DNA of 64,000 nucleotides, taken from positions 280,284-344,283 of the forward strand of contig NZ_LMCQ01000001.1 of the NCBI RefSeq assembly GCF_001424835.1, given 5' to 3'. Origin of the DNA: Variovorax sp. Root318D1 (lineage in GTDB: Bacteria; Pseudomonadota; Gammaproteobacteria; Burkholderiales; Burkholderiaceae_C). This document shows, piece after piece, positions 1-9,334 of this stretch (positions are counted from its first letter, which is position 1; every line of letters starts with the position of its first letter). A program made the position numbers and the translations under genes. The notes below the pieces were generated by a model. That model had not been told where the DNA came from and did no database searches. It saw nothing but the letters and a program-made list of their open reading frames with translations.

Positions 1-1602
1 CATGCGGTGGCCCGAAACGTTGAGCACGTCGTCGATGCGCCCGGTGATCGTGAAATAGCCGGTCTGTGCATCGCGGATGGCGCCGTCGCCCGCGAGGTAG
101 AAGCCCCTGAGTTCCGGCGGGTAGTAGCTGGCCTTGAAGCGTTCCGGATCGCCCCAGATCGTGCGGATCATGCTCGGCCAAGGCTTCTTGACTACCAGGA
201 TGCCGCCTTGGCCGTTGGGCACGTCGGCGCCGGTCTCGTCGACGACGGCCGCCGCGATGCCGGGGAAGGGCAGGGTGCACGAGCCCGGCACCAGCGGCGT
301 GGCGCCCGGCAGCGGCGTGATCATGTGGCCACCTGTCTCAGTCTGCCAAAAAGTGTCGACAATCGGACAACGGCCGCCGCCCACGTGCTGGTGGAACCAC
401 TCCCAGGCCGCGGGGTTGATCGGCTCGCCGACCGAGCCCAGGATGCGCAGGCTCGACAGGTCGTAGCGTTTGGGGTGTACGGTTTCGTTGCCTTCGGCCG
501 CCTTGATCAGCGAACGGATGGCCGTCGGCGCGGTGTAGAAAACACTGACCTTGTGGTCCTGAATCATCTTCCAGAAGCGGCCGGCATCGGGGTATGTAGG
601 CACGCCCTCGAACACGACTTCGGTGGCGCCCAGTGCCAGCGGGCCGTAGGCGATGTAGGTGTGGCCCGTGACCCAACCGATGTCCGCGGTGCACCAGAAC
701 ACGTCGTCCGGCTTCAGGTCGAAGGTCCACTTCGTCGTCAGCACCGCATGCAGCAGGTAGCCGCCGCTGGAATGCTGCACGCCCTTGGGCTTGCCGGTCG
801 ATCCGGAGGTGTAGAGCACAAACAGCGGATGCTCGGCGCCCACCCATTCGGGCTCGCAGGTCTCCAGCTGGGCTTGCGTCTCGTCGTGCAGCCAGCGGTC
901 GCGCGAAGGAACCCAGCCGATCGGCCCGCCGGTGCGACGGTAGACGATGACGTTCCTGACGCTCTCGCAGCCGCCTAGCGCGATGGCGTCGTCGACGATG
1001 GCCTTGAGCGGCAATTGCTTGCCGCCGCGCACCTGTTCGTCGGCGGTGACCACCATCACGGCGCCGGCATCCTGGATGCGGTCGCGCAGGCTTTGCGCTG
1101 AGAACCCGCCGAACACCACCGAGTGCGTGGCGCCGATGCGCGCGCAAGCCTGCATCGCGACCACGCCTTCGATGCTCATCGACATGTAGATGACGACGCG
1201 ATCGCCTTTCTTCACGCCGCGCGCCTTCAGCGCATTGGCCATGCGGCAGGTGCGCGCGAGGAGATCGCGGTAGCTGATCCGCGTCACCTGCCCGTCGTCG
1301 GCTTCGAAGATGATCGCGGTCTTGTCGCCCAGGCCGCGCTCGACCTGGCGGTCCAGGCAGTTGTAGGACACGTTCAACGTGCCATCCTCGAACCACTTGA
1401 AGAAGGGGGCCTGGCTGTCGTCGAGCGCCTTGGTGAACGGGGTTTTCCAGTTCAGGAACTCGCGCGCAAGGCGCGACCAGTAGCCGCTGTAGTCGGCCTC
1501 TGCCTCGGCGACCAACTTGTCATACGCGGCCATGCCGGACACGTGGGCATCCTTCATGGCCGGAGCGGGAATAAGAGGGGTCATTGCTTCGTTGCTGCTC
1601 AC
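1..1602 (-). CDS. acs: acetyl-CoA synthetase (partial, C-terminus outside window)
   Basis: AMP-forming ligase that converts acetate, ATP and CoA to acetyl-CoA. Reading from a GTG at 1602 (AGGAG seven bases upstream) the protein shows the Acs N-terminus (WKTPF...FFKWFEDG), the adenylate P-loop [11 protein letters not shown], the [15 protein letters not shown] block and [11 protein letters not shown], and it is still open at ...VLNVSGHRM when the window ends. The C-terminal lid with the catalytic lysine is therefore missing here. An ATG at 1584 is an alternative start. It lies 50 bases after mdcH on the same strand, so it probably is the last gene of the malonate operon. Malonate decarboxylase releases free acetate, and an acetate-activating enzyme at the end of the operon fits that chemistry. 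The family call is firm; the operon link is inferred from spacing. Confidence 0.95.
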   Translation of the reverse strand, partial: MSSNEAMTPLIPAPAMKDAHVSGMAAYDKLVAEAEADYSGYWSRLAREFLNWKTPFTKALDDSQAPFFKWFEDGTLNVSYNCLDRQVERGLGDKTAIIFEADDGQVTRISYRDLLARTCRMANALKARGVKKGDRVVIYMSMSIEGVVAMQACARIGATHSVVFGGFSAQSLRDRIQDAGAVMVVTADEQVRGGKQLPLKAIVDDAIALGGCESVRNVIVYRRTGGPIGWVPSRDRWLHDETQAQLETCEPEWVGAEHPLFVLYTSGSTGKPKGVQHSSGGYLLHAVLTTKWTFDLKPDDVFWCTADIGWVTGHTYIAYGPLALGATEVVFEGVPTYPDAGRFWKMIQDHKVSVFYTAPTAIRSLIKAAEGNETVHPKRYDLSSLRILGSVGEPINPAAWEWFHQHVGGGRCPIVDTFWQTETGGHMITPLPGATPLVPGSCTLPFPGIAAAVVDETGADVPNGQGGILVVKKPWPSMIRTIWGDPERFKASYYPPELRGFYLAGDGAIRDAQTGYFTITGRIDDVLNVSGHRM

Positions 1603-1652
1603 GATGGATCTCCTGATTGTTCGATTCAAGGCGTCGAGGGGTCGGTCTGGTT

Positions 1653-2561
1653 TCACGGGTCCGCATGGCTGTTCAGCCAGGCGGCAATCGCGGCGGCACT
1701 GCGGAAGTCGTCGCAGGCGCGCGCCGGAACGGTAGGAAAGCGTTGGTTCCACATGCGCGACAGCGCCTGGCCCGGACCCACCTCCAGCACGCAGCGCACC
1801 TGCCGCGCATGGATGTTGTCCATGCATTCGTCCCAGCGAACCGTTCGGGCAATCTGGGCGGCCAACGCAATGCGGGCAGACCTCGCGTCCCGGATGCGGT
1901 CCCCCGCATTGCTGAACAGCACGACCCCGGGCGCGTCGAACGGGACCTGTGCAAGCGTCCGGGAGAAGCTCTCTGCGGCCTCGCGCATCCAGGGCGTGTG
2001 CGATGCGACGTTGACCCGCAAGCGCGTGCACTGCGCGCCCAGCGCCGCGGCCATGCGTTCGGCGTCATTCAACGCGGCGATCGGGCCGCCGAGGATCACG
2101 CTGGCATTGCCATTGCGGATGGCGAGTTCAAGGCCAGCTTCGACACGCAGCTGTTCGAGCTTCTGCTCGGAAACACCGCTGACGGCCAGCAGTCCGCCGG
2201 GCGCATGGGCGGCGCAACGATCCATGGCCTCGGCGCGCTGCGGCGCCAGCGCTGCCGCAGTGGTGGCATCGATCACGCCAGCCGCACTGAACGCGGCCAG
2301 TTCACCGACGCTGTAGCCCGCCACAGCGGCTGGCGGCGCGAGCAGGGGCGCCAGCTGCCCCCAGGCCGCCAGGGCAAGGCCCGTCAGCAGCGTCTGCGCG
2401 TTGTCGTTCCGCTCGGCCCACTCGGGTTTGGCGAGGGCATGGCGCCAGTCGTCGATGCCAAGCCGCGCGCACATGGCGCGCACGAGTGCGTCGTCGGCCA
2501 GCCAAGGAAGCATGGCAGGATGCTGGGTGCCCTGGCCGGAAAAAAGCAGTGCGAAGCTCAT
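1653..2561 (-). CDS. mdcH: malonate decarboxylase subunit epsilon (malonyl-CoA:ACP transacylase)
   Basis: 302-residue acyltransferase that loads the malonate decarboxylase acyl carrier protein with malonate from malonyl-CoA, a priming step before turnover with free malonate. The start [11 protein letters not shown] is the usual FabD/MdcH opening. The nucleophile is Ser84 in AGYSVGELA and the partner His188 lies in ASHTPW. The ATG at 2561 overlaps the mdcB stop (ATGA), which argues for translational coupling and against the longer upstream reading. It is the last mdc gene, followed by acs. Confidence 0.93.
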   Translation of the reverse strand: MSFALLFSGQGTQHPAMLPWLADDALVRAMCARLGIDDWRHALAKPEWAERNDNAQTLLTGLALAAWGQLAPLLAPPAAVAGYSVGELAAFSAAGVIDATTAAALAPQRAEAMDRCAAHAPGGLLAVSGVSEQKLEQLRVEAGLELAIRNGNASVILGGPIAALNDAERMAAALGAQCTRLRVNVASHTPWMREAAESFSRTLAQVPFDAPGVVLFSNAGDRIRDARSARIALAAQIARTVRWDECMDNIHARQVRCVLEVGPGQALSRMWNQRFPTVPARACDDFRSAAAIAAWLNSHADP

Positions 2562-3421
2562 GAGGCTGGACACACGCGCTGGAACCAACATGCAGCGGCG
2601 AGCGTGTCTGCCGCGCCGCCGGGCGACAGGCGCTGCCGCACGAAATCGTCGGCCACGGCTTGTGCCGCCCGGAGCCCATCGGGCCGCGCGATGCCTCCTC
2701 GATCCAGAAAGTCTTTCGCGGCGCGCTGGGCGCATCGCAATCCGGCCAGGCCGCCGCGGTGCGCGAGGTTGCTGTCGTCCAGCACGGCAATGATGTGGAA
2801 CAAGGTATCGAGTCGGGCCTGGCGGAGCGAGAGGCCCCGCGCCAATGCGCCCTTCAATGCGGGGAGCGCTGTCTCGAACAGCACAGGAAACGCCAGCGCC
2901 GCCTCTTCGGACGCGCCGCGCAGGCCGTGGCGTCTCGCAGCGATGCCGCCAGGCAGCACGGGCGGGCGCTGGCTTCGCTTGGCCAGCGCGCTGCCCCAGT
3001 GCTGGCGCAGTGCACCACGCAATTGATCCGGCTGCAATGCGCCGCCGTGTTCTCGCAGCGCGGCACCCGCTGCCGCGCACAACAGGCCGAGCATGAAGAT
3101 CGCACCGCGATGCGTGTTGACGCCGCCGGTGGCAGCGAACATGCGTGCTTCCGCCGCGATGCCGTATCGTTCGAGCACGGCGAAATCCGCGCCGCCGAAT
3201 CCGGCTTCGGCGATCTGGGCGAAGTAGCGGCGCAACGAGAACAGGCTGCGCATGAAGGTGTGCGCGTCCATGTCGTCGTGGCTGCCGGAGTCGATCAGCG
3301 TCACCAGACCAGGCTTGGGTGCCAGCGACAGTTCGTCATACAGCGCGAGCGTGGCGGCGCGTCCGATGGCCGCCGGGGTCAGCGGTGAATGCGGTGTCTG
3401 CGAAAGGGCGAGGTTCGTCAC
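2558..3421 (-). CDS. mdcB: triphosphoribosyl-dephospho-CoA synthase MdcB
   Basis: 287-residue enzyme that makes 2'-(5''-triphosphoribosyl)-3'-dephospho-CoA from ATP and dephospho-CoA, the precursor of the prosthetic group of the malonate decarboxylase carrier protein. Family features seen are KPGLVTLIDSGSHDDMDAHTFMRS near residues 35-58, the GGVNTHRGAIF block and VLDDSNLAHRGG near the C-terminus. The start is taken as the GTG at 3421, which overlaps the mdcG stop in a GTGA junction; a longer reading upstream would run through mdcG. Its own stop overlaps the mdcH start. It works with MdcG immediately upstream. Confidence 0.92.
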   Translation of the reverse strand: MTNLALSQTPHSPLTPAAIGRAATLALYDELSLAPKPGLVTLIDSGSHDDMDAHTFMRSLFSLRRYFAQIAEAGFGGADFAVLERYGIAAEARMFAATGGVNTHRGAIFMLGLLCAAAGAALREHGGALQPDQLRGALRQHWGSALAKRSQRPPVLPGGIAARRHGLRGASEEAALAFPVLFETALPALKGALARGLSLRQARLDTLFHIIAVLDDSNLAHRGGLAGLRCAQRAAKDFLDRGGIARPDGLRAAQAVADDFVRQRLSPGGAADTLAAACWFQRVCPAS

Positions 3422-4110
3422 GCGGCGACCTTCAACCGTCCGGCGTGTTCGCACCACGCGGCATCGCGCTGCAGGGACACGCCACCCAGTTGCTTGACCA
3501 TCACCGCCCGCGTGCGTCCGGCGCGCCAGTCGCTCCATTCACGCCAAGCCACTGCCGCGCCGTCCGCGAACAGGAGCTCGCCATCCAGACGGGGACGTTC
3601 CGCTTCGAAAGATCCGAGTGCACGAACCACGGCATCGGCATGTGCCGCCCCGTCGACGGTGACCGACAGATCGATATCGGAATCCGTCCGCACGTGATCG
3701 AGACCGCTGATCGCCTGCCAGCCGTAGCTGCCGAACACGCGCGCCGTCGCATGGCATGCGTCGAGCCTGCCAAGCAGTGCGCTTGCTGCGTCGCGCGCCG
3801 GCGGTGGCAGCAGCTCCTGCATGTCGGCGAGCCGCGGGAACTCGCCGAGGCCATCCAACGCTGCGTACGGCACCTGCAGCGCGAGCCGGCGCCTGTCCCA
3901 GCGGGCAGGCGCAGGTAAACCGAGCGCGATCCAACCATCGGCCAAGGCGTCCGCCGGCTGGCGCGTCACGACCAGCGGCAGTTGCTGCGAAGCCCAATGC
4001 GCGAGGCAGTCGTGCGACTGTGTATCCCACGGCCGGCCGAGCACGGCGGCCCAGCCGCTCGGGGAGAGGCGGGCGAGTTGATGGCGACGCAGCGGAACCA
4101 TGGCGGTCAT
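3418..4110 (-). CDS. mdcG: malonate decarboxylase holo-ACP synthase (phosphoribosyl-dephospho-CoA transferase)
   Basis: 230-residue nucleotidyltransferase that attaches the phosphoribosyl-dephospho-CoA prosthetic group made by MdcB to the serine of MdcC. The nucleotidyltransferase signature is visible: GS at 127-128 followed by W131, then the acidic metal-binding motif DSDID at 143-147. The N-terminus has the RHQLARLSP start typical of MdcG. It begins 17 bases after mdcE and its stop overlaps the GTG start of mdcB. Length and motifs match the family and nothing looks broken. Confidence 0.93.
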   Translation of the reverse strand: MTAMVPLRRHQLARLSPSGWAAVLGRPWDTQSHDCLAHWASQQLPLVVTRQPADALADGWIALGLPAPARWDRRRLALQVPYAALDGLGEFPRLADMQELLPPPARDAASALLGRLDACHATARVFGSYGWQAISGLDHVRTDSDIDLSVTVDGAAHADAVVRALGSFEAERPRLDGELLFADGAAVAWREWSDWRAGRTRAVMVKQLGGVSLQRDAAWCEHAGRLKVAA

Positions 4111-4127
4111 ACGTATTCAGGTTGCGG

Positions 4128-4829
4128 TCAAGCGGCGTCCAGTACGCGCTGCACGACCGAGGCGGCGAGGCGGCGTCCGCCCCGTTCGGCACCGTCCCGT
4201 GCGCGCCGGTCTTCTGTTGGCGTGTGGGCCAACGCGTCACGCAGGCAGGCCTGCAAGTCGCCCTGCCAGAGCGCACGCACGCCGCCCATCGCCACATAGT
4301 TCTGCACGCCGGGTGCGAACACCGGGTTGGACTGCGACAGCGCCGTGAGTTTTTCTTCCGGCAACTTGGTCACGCGGGCCATGGCCGGGATGCGCATCAC
4401 GCGGATCTCGGCATCCGGCAGCGCGTAGCAGGCGTCTGCAATCAAGCCCGAGGTGATGAAGCCGCCGGACAGCGCCTGGTCGTACACCAGGCCGATCACA
4501 CGATGGCCGCGGCGCCGCGCCAGGTCGATGCTTGCGCCCAGGTGCGCCATCGCACGGTTGATGCCGAGCAGTTCGTCGCGCCGGCGCAGTTGCTGGCCCT
4601 GGGTGTCGATCAAGAGCAGGATCGGCCGGCCCGGGTGTTGCGTGACGGTGTCCAGGACCACGCGGGCCTGAGCCAGCGCGAGCCGGACCCCGATCGGCGC
4701 GTGGTTTGTCGTGCCGATCACGGCAACAGGCTCGCCGTCGAAGATGACTTCGCCCTGCAGAAAATCGCCGTCTTCGCGCATGCCGTGGTACGGGCCGAAG
4801 AGCTGGGTGACAAGTGAATTCCACTGCAT
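4128..4829 (-). CDS. mdcE: malonate decarboxylase subunit gamma
   Basis: 233-residue co-decarboxylase subunit. Together with MdcD it forms the carboxyltransferase-like (crotonase-fold) part that decarboxylates malonyl-S-ACP to acetyl-S-ACP and CO2. Typical segments are GEVIFDGEPVAVIGTTNHAPIG near the N-terminus, the LLLIDTQGQQLRRRDELLGIN block and SGGFITSGLIADACYALP. It sits 20 bases after mdcD and 17 before mdcG, in the usual mdc order. No residue anomalies were seen. Confidence 0.94.
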   Translation of the reverse strand: MQWNSLVTQLFGPYHGMREDGDFLQGEVIFDGEPVAVIGTTNHAPIGVRLALAQARVVLDTVTQHPGRPILLLIDTQGQQLRRRDELLGINRAMAHLGASIDLARRRGHRVIGLVYDQALSGGFITSGLIADACYALPDAEIRVMRIPAMARVTKLPEEKLTALSQSNPVFAPGVQNYVAMGGVRALWQGDLQACLRDALAHTPTEDRRARDGAERGGRRLAASVVQRVLDAA

Positions 4830-4849
4830 GGATTGCCTCTTTCTCTCTG

Positions 4850-5731
4850 TTAAGCGGTGCGAAGCGCGCGAACGGCTTCCACCGAAAGCTCGGGTACCTG
4901 CCCGGCAGCGGCAATGCCGAGTGCGCTCCAGAGCAGCGCCGCCTCGTCGCGATCCGCGGTGTCGATGGTGTCCAGGGCGTGCAGGCGTTGCGTGAGCAGT
5001 GAGTGCTCCTGCTCCAGCGCCGCAAGCGTGAACGGCTTCGATTTGCCGATTGCCGCGATGGCGGCTGCACGAAAGGCGGCCACGTCGTCTTCGACCAGCG
5101 CATCGCAGTCGCCAGTGAGCCAGCGGTGCTTGCCGCCCGTGGTGCGCCAGACCAGTGCCCGGTCGCGCGAGTCGAATTCATCCACGCCGTGTGAAGCCTC
5201 GATCACCTCGGGCCCCGACATTGCCAGCCGGCCGACGTCGCTCATCACGATGTGGTCGGCACAGCGCGCCACGATGCCCATGCCGCCGAAGCAGCCGTTG
5301 GCGCCGCCGATCAGCACCAGCACCGGAATGCCCGCGGCGCGCACGTCGAGCAGGGCGCGCATCACTTCCGACACCGCAATGAGACCGGCGTTGGCCTCGT
5401 GCAGTCGCACGCCGCCCGATTCGGCCAGCAGCAGAACGGCGGCAGGCCGGTCGCGCAGTGCGCGCTGCATCAGGCCGACCAGCTTGGCGCCATGCACCTC
5501 TCCGACGCCGCCGCCCATGAACGCGCCTTCCTGCGCGGCCACGAACACGCTGCGGCCGTCGAGCATCGCGCGGCCGACCGCCACGCCGTCGTCGAAGGCG
5601 GAGGGCACGCCCAGTTGCGCCAGGTGCGGGCTCATGACCCGCTCGCTCGGAGGCAGCCACTCATGAAAACTGCCGGTATCGAGCAGCAGCGCCAGCCGCT
5701 CGCGCGCTGAGCATTCGGCATAGCTGATCAT
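4850..5731 (-). CDS. mdcD: malonate decarboxylase subunit beta
   Basis: 293-residue decarboxylase subunit with the carboxyltransferase fold of the acetyl-CoA carboxylase beta family. Seen are the N-terminal SARERLALLLDTGSFHEW block, the glycine-rich GAFMGGGVGEVHGAK stretch and ESGGVRLHEANAGL, followed by IGGANGCFGGMG. It acts with MdcE on malonyl-S-MdcC. The ATG at 5731 overlaps the end of mdcC (5728), consistent with translational coupling. Length is normal for the family. Confidence 0.94.
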   Translation of the reverse strand: MISYAECSARERLALLLDTGSFHEWLPPSERVMSPHLAQLGVPSAFDDGVAVGRAMLDGRSVFVAAQEGAFMGGGVGEVHGAKLVGLMQRALRDRPAAVLLLAESGGVRLHEANAGLIAVSEVMRALLDVRAAGIPVLVLIGGANGCFGGMGIVARCADHIVMSDVGRLAMSGPEVIEASHGVDEFDSRDRALVWRTTGGKHRWLTGDCDALVEDDVAAFRAAAIAAIGKSKPFTLAALEQEHSLLTQRLHALDTIDTADRDEAALLWSALGIAAAGQVPELSVEAVRALRTA

Positions 5732-6060
5732 GGCTGGCCTCCGGTGATCTCGGCCACCGCCTGGTCGAGCCGCAGGCTCACCACCGCGGGCGTGGCGCCC
5801 ATGTCGTTGATCGAGACGCGCACGCCGGCCAGCGGATGGCGCGCGTGGAAGTCGTTCATCACGGCCTGCCAGATGGGTCCGAAGCCGCGCGCAGACGTCT
5901 CGATGCGCACTGCGCAGTCATTGCCGCCAGCCGGCTCGAGCATGACTTCGAGGTTGCCGGAGCCGACGACGCCGACCAGCACCGGCGCAAAGGCGCCGGC
6001 CGGCTGGCCGCCGGAGAAAGAAAAGTCCAGGGTTTCGAGGCCTGCGGGAACGTCGCTCAT
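5728..6060 (-). CDS. mdcC: malonate decarboxylase acyl carrier protein (subunit delta)
   Basis: 110-residue carrier protein that holds acetyl and malonyl groups as thioesters on a phosphoribosyl-dephospho-CoA arm. The likely attachment residue is Ser34 in VVGSGNLEVML, the conserved site of this family. The C-terminal part (INDMGATPAVVSLRLDQA) also matches MdcC. The short gene lies between mdcA (14-base gap) and mdcD (overlap); longer readings in this frame cross mdcA and are ruled out. MdcB and MdcG downstream supply the prosthetic group. Confidence 0.94.
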   Translation of the reverse strand: MSDVPAGLETLDFSFSGGQPAGAFAPVLVGVVGSGNLEVMLEPAGGNDCAVRIETSARGFGPIWQAVMNDFHARHPLAGVRVSINDMGATPAVVSLRLDQAVAEITGGQP

Positions 6061-6074
6061 CGTTGAATCTCCTC

Positions 6075-7757
6075 TTACCAGTTTCTGAAGCGCTTGGGCG
6101 GTTGGTACAAGCCGCCGGAGGCGCGCACGAGGTCGCGCATGTTGCGTGCGGCCAGCAGATTGCGCGTGGCCTGGCGAGGGTCGATGCCCAGGTCCTGCGG
6201 CCGGCGGATCACGCCGCGATCGCGCAGGTTCTCGACCGCCCGCTTGTCGCGCGCCAGGCCCACCGCGGTGTAGCCGGCCACGCCGCGAATCGCTTGCTCG
6301 CGCTCCGCGTCGCTGCGGCACATCAGCAGGTTCGCAATGCCTTCCTCGGTGAGGATGTGCGAGACGTCGTCGCCGTAGATCATGATTGGCGGAAGCTCCA
6401 TGCCGGCCTGCTCCTGCAGCGTCCACGCGTCGAGCCTGTCGACGAAGGCCGGCTGCATGTGCTCGCGGAAGGTCTCGACCATCTGCACCACCAGCTTCTG
6501 CCCGCGCGGCGTGCCGGCCGCGCCGGTGCGCCCGGCGCGCGCCTCGCGCCCCGCCTTGAGCCAGGCAGGGCTCGCGTGGCGGCGGCCGCGCGCATCGGCG
6601 CCCATGTTGGGGGCGCCGCCAAAGCCGGCGATGCGACCCAGCGTGGCGGTGGAGCTGTTGCCATCGAGGTCGATCTGCAAGGTCGAGCCGATGAACATGT
6701 CGCAGGCATAGTGGCCCGCCGCCTGGCAGAACGCGCGGTTGCTGCGCAGGCTGCCGTCGGGGCCGGTGAAGAACACGTCGGAACGCGCGCGGATGTAGTT
6801 CTCCATGCCCAGCTCGGAGCCGAAGGAATGCACGGACTCCACCCAGCCCGCTTCGATCGCCGGGATCAATGCCGGATGCGGGTTCAATGCCCAGTGCTTG
6901 CCGATCTTGCCCTTGAGGCCGAGCGATTCCGCATAGGTCGGCAGCAGCAGCTCGATGGCCGCGGTGTCGAAGCCGATGCCGTGGTTCAGGCGCTGCACGC
7001 CGTACTCGGCGTAGATGCCCTTGATGGCCATCATCGCCATCAGGATCTGGACCTCGCTGATCTGCGCCGGGTCGCGCGTGAACAGCGGTTCGATGAAATT
7101 CGGGCGCGGTGCCTTCACCACAAAACTCACCCAATCGGCGGGGATGTCGATGCGCGGCAGCGTCGTGGTCTTGCCGTCGACCATCTCGTTGACCTGCGCA
7201 ATCACGATGCCGCCCGAGAACGCGGTGGCTTCGACAATGGCCGGCGTGTCCTCGGTGTTGGGGCCGGTGTACAGATTGCCCTCGGCGTCGGCTGCTTGCG
7301 CGGCGACCAGCGCCACCTTGGGTGTCAGGTCGATGAAATAGCGTGCGAACAGTTCGAGGTAGGTGTGGATGGCGCCGATCTCGATGCGCCCGCCCGACAC
7401 GAGCTTGGCCAGCCGCGCACCCTGTGGCCCCGAGAAGCTGAAGTCCAGCCGCGCGGCCACGCCGTTCTCGAACACGTCCAGATGCTCCGGAAGAGCCAGC
7501 ACCGACTGCACCATGTGTAGGCCATGCACCTTCGCAGGATCGACCTGGACCAGCGCGCGCGCCAGGAAGTCGGCCTGCTTCTGGTTGTTGCCTTCGAGGC
7601 AGACGCGGTCGCCGGGCGAGAGCACTGCTTCGAGCAGGGTGGCAACGGCTTCGGTCTCGACGCGCTTGCCGGCGAGCCGGTACCCGAGCGCGTTGGCCGC
7701 GCGCGCCAGGCGGGCGTTGCGGTCGTCGGCCTTGGAGGTCCAGGAGCGGGAATTCAT
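6075..7757 (-). CDS. mdcA: malonate decarboxylase subunit alpha (acetyl-S-ACP:malonate ACP transferase)
   Basis: 560-residue CoA-transferase-like subunit that swaps acetate for malonate on the carrier protein, releasing free acetate. Recognisable segments are DRVCLEGNNQKQADFLARAL near residue 55, LDFSFSGPQGARLAKLVSGG, GNLYTGPNTEDTPAIVEATAF and the C-terminal GGLYQPPKRFRNW. Length is normal for MdcA (about 550). It is the first enzymatic gene of the operon, 45 bases after the permease gene and 14 before mdcC. Confidence 0.95.
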   Translation of the reverse strand: MNSRSWTSKADDRNARLARAANALGYRLAGKRVETEAVATLLEAVLSPGDRVCLEGNNQKQADFLARALVQVDPAKVHGLHMVQSVLALPEHLDVFENGVAARLDFSFSGPQGARLAKLVSGGRIEIGAIHTYLELFARYFIDLTPKVALVAAQAADAEGNLYTGPNTEDTPAIVEATAFSGGIVIAQVNEMVDGKTTTLPRIDIPADWVSFVVKAPRPNFIEPLFTRDPAQISEVQILMAMMAIKGIYAEYGVQRLNHGIGFDTAAIELLLPTYAESLGLKGKIGKHWALNPHPALIPAIEAGWVESVHSFGSELGMENYIRARSDVFFTGPDGSLRSNRAFCQAAGHYACDMFIGSTLQIDLDGNSSTATLGRIAGFGGAPNMGADARGRRHASPAWLKAGREARAGRTGAAGTPRGQKLVVQMVETFREHMQPAFVDRLDAWTLQEQAGMELPPIMIYGDDVSHILTEEGIANLLMCRSDAEREQAIRGVAGYTAVGLARDKRAVENLRDRGVIRRPQDLGIDPRQATRNLLAARNMRDLVRASGGLYQPPKRFRNW

Positions 7758-7802
7758 GGGAGGTTGATTGGAGTGAAGGTCAGTCGAAACAAAAGCAGCG
7801 CC

Positions 7803-9176
7803 TCACAGCACCACGAAAAGCAGCCACACCACCACGGGGGCCACCAAGGTCACGATGGCGCCGTACACCATCAGCTGCCGGAAGAACACGTCGCGGTCCA
7901 CGCCCTTGGCGTTGGCCAGCACCAGTGCGCCATTGGTCGAGAACGGACTGACGTCGACGATGGTCGAGGACACGGCCATCGCAGCGATGAAGCCAATGGC
8001 ACTGACGCCCGTGTCGCCCTGCAGAAACGGCACCGCCAGCGGGATCAGCGAGCCGAGCACCGCGGTCGAGGAGGCGAAGGCCGACACCACGGCGCCGACG
8101 AAGCACAGCAGCAACGCGGCCACCATGGGCGAGGTGAGCCCGGCCACGCTGTGGCCGACGAAATCGATCGTGCCCATCTTGTCCATCACGCCCACGTAGG
8201 TGCTGACGCCCACGATCAGCATGATCTCCGGCCACGACACCTGGCCCAGGGCGCGCCTTTGCAGATTGGGCGCCATCAGCGTGAGCACGAGGCCAATGCT
8301 GATCGAGACGAAGCCGATGTCCTGCTTGAAGAACAGCGTCAGCACGGCCAGCGCGAGCAGCCCGGCGACGGTGGCGATCTGGTAGAGGCGCGAACCCTGG
8401 TCGGCCGGGACCGCCGGCGCCGCGTCCATGAGCGACTCGCCAGCCGCAGTCGCGACGCGGCGCTCTTCCGCGAACGATTCGGCCTCCGCATCGCCAAATA
8501 CCTGCGCCCCGCCCTGCGCATGTGCAGCGCGGCGCGTTGCGGGTACTGCGCCGGACACGTCGGCCTTCTGACGCAGCAGCTTCATGCCGCCCATGAGGAA
8601 GAACAGCAGCAGCGACACGGACAGGTTGACGCCCAGGCTCGCAAGCATCGTCGTGATCTCGCTGAGCGGCAGGCCGGCCTTGGCGACGATCTTGTTGGTG
8701 ATGCCGCCGTAGATGCTGATCGGCGAGAAGCCGCCGCCTTGCGCGCCGTGCACGACCATCAACCCCATCAGCAGCGGATTGATGCCGTACTTGGCGGCAA
8801 ATCCGAGAGCGATCGGCGCGATGATGGCCACCGCCGCAGGGCTGACCGCGCCCACCGCCGTGAGCAGCGCGGCGATGAAGAACATGATCCACGGAATGGC
8901 GGCAATGCGCCCGCGCACCGCACGCACCGCCAGCTTCACCAGCCAATCGATGGTGCCGTTGTTCTGCGCCAGCGCAAAAAGGTAGGTGATGCCCACCAGC
9001 GTAAGAAACAGGTCGGCGGGGAAACCACCCATGATCGCCTTGGCGTTCATGCCCGCCACCAACGTGCCGACCAGGAAGGCGCCGACGAAGGCGATCACGC
9101 CCATGTTGATGGGCAGCACCGTGGCGAGCACGAACATGCCGACCAGTGCGTAGATCGAAATCCAATGTGAACTCAT
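7803..9176 (-). CDS. MatC-like dicarboxylate (malonate) permease
   Basis: 457-residue integral membrane protein with about 11-12 hydrophobic segments and a MatC-type N-terminus (MGVIAFVGAFLVGTLVAGM). It belongs to the ion-transporter superfamily that contains the Rhizobium malonate carrier MatC and SLC13-like permeases. The motif GGFSPISIYGGITN in the first half and SSTIVDVSPFSTNGALVLAN near the end resemble the paired substrate-binding loops of that superfamily. A hydrophilic loop of roughly 70 residues near residues 200-270 separates the two halves. It is the first gene after mdcR and directly precedes mdcA, so malonate uptake is the likely role. Other mdc operons carry MdcLM or MdcF transporters instead; the substrate here is inferred from position. 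Confidence 0.85.
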   Translation of the reverse strand: MSSHWISIYALVGMFVLATVLPINMGVIAFVGAFLVGTLVAGMNAKAIMGGFPADLFLTLVGITYLFALAQNNGTIDWLVKLAVRAVRGRIAAIPWIMFFIAALLTAVGAVSPAAVAIIAPIALGFAAKYGINPLLMGLMVVHGAQGGGFSPISIYGGITNKIVAKAGLPLSEITTMLASLGVNLSVSLLLFFLMGGMKLLRQKADVSGAVPATRRAAHAQGGAQVFGDAEAESFAEERRVATAAGESLMDAAPAVPADQGSRLYQIATVAGLLALAVLTLFFKQDIGFVSISIGLVLTLMAPNLQRRALGQVSWPEIMLIVGVSTYVGVMDKMGTIDFVGHSVAGLTSPMVAALLLCFVGAVVSAFASSTAVLGSLIPLAVPFLQGDTGVSAIGFIAAMAVSSTIVDVSPFSTNGALVLANAKGVDRDVFFRQLMVYGAIVTLVAPVVVWLLFVVL

Positions 9177-9297
9177 CGATGCGTCTCCGGTGTTTTAGGT
9201 GGGACGCACATGCACGGCGCGTCTGGGTCCGTACGGTACGCACCCCCTCCGGGACGATCAATGAAGCGGCGTCTGCGACCTTTACGCCCAGTGAAAC

Positions 9298-9321
9298 GAT
9301 CGAGGGTTAACCCTGACGATC
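9298..9321. promoter_or_regulatory. inverted repeat, candidate mdc operator
   Basis: In the 158-base gap between mdcR and the permease there is a perfect palindrome AGGGTTAACCCT (9303-9314). It is flanked by GATCG on the left and CGATC on the right with a two-base offset, so the dyad spans 9298-9321. The nonamer GACGATCAA occurs twice, at 9253-9261 and 9315-9323. A LysR-type site for MdcR is a reasonable reading; a terminator for mdcR is less likely because no T-run follows. Confidence 0.45.
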
Positions 9322-9334
9322 AACTGCCCCGTAC

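Noticed and set aside
1617-3026. Long plus-strand open frame opposite mdcH and mdcB
   Set aside because: The protein is Arg/Ala/Gly-rich without recognisable domains; the minus strand carries clear MdcH and MdcB motifs.
5728-7134. 468-codon reading containing MdcC at its C-terminal end, possible fusion
   Set aside because: The N-terminal 350 codons are an out-of-frame reading of mdcA. MdcC has its own ATG at 6060.
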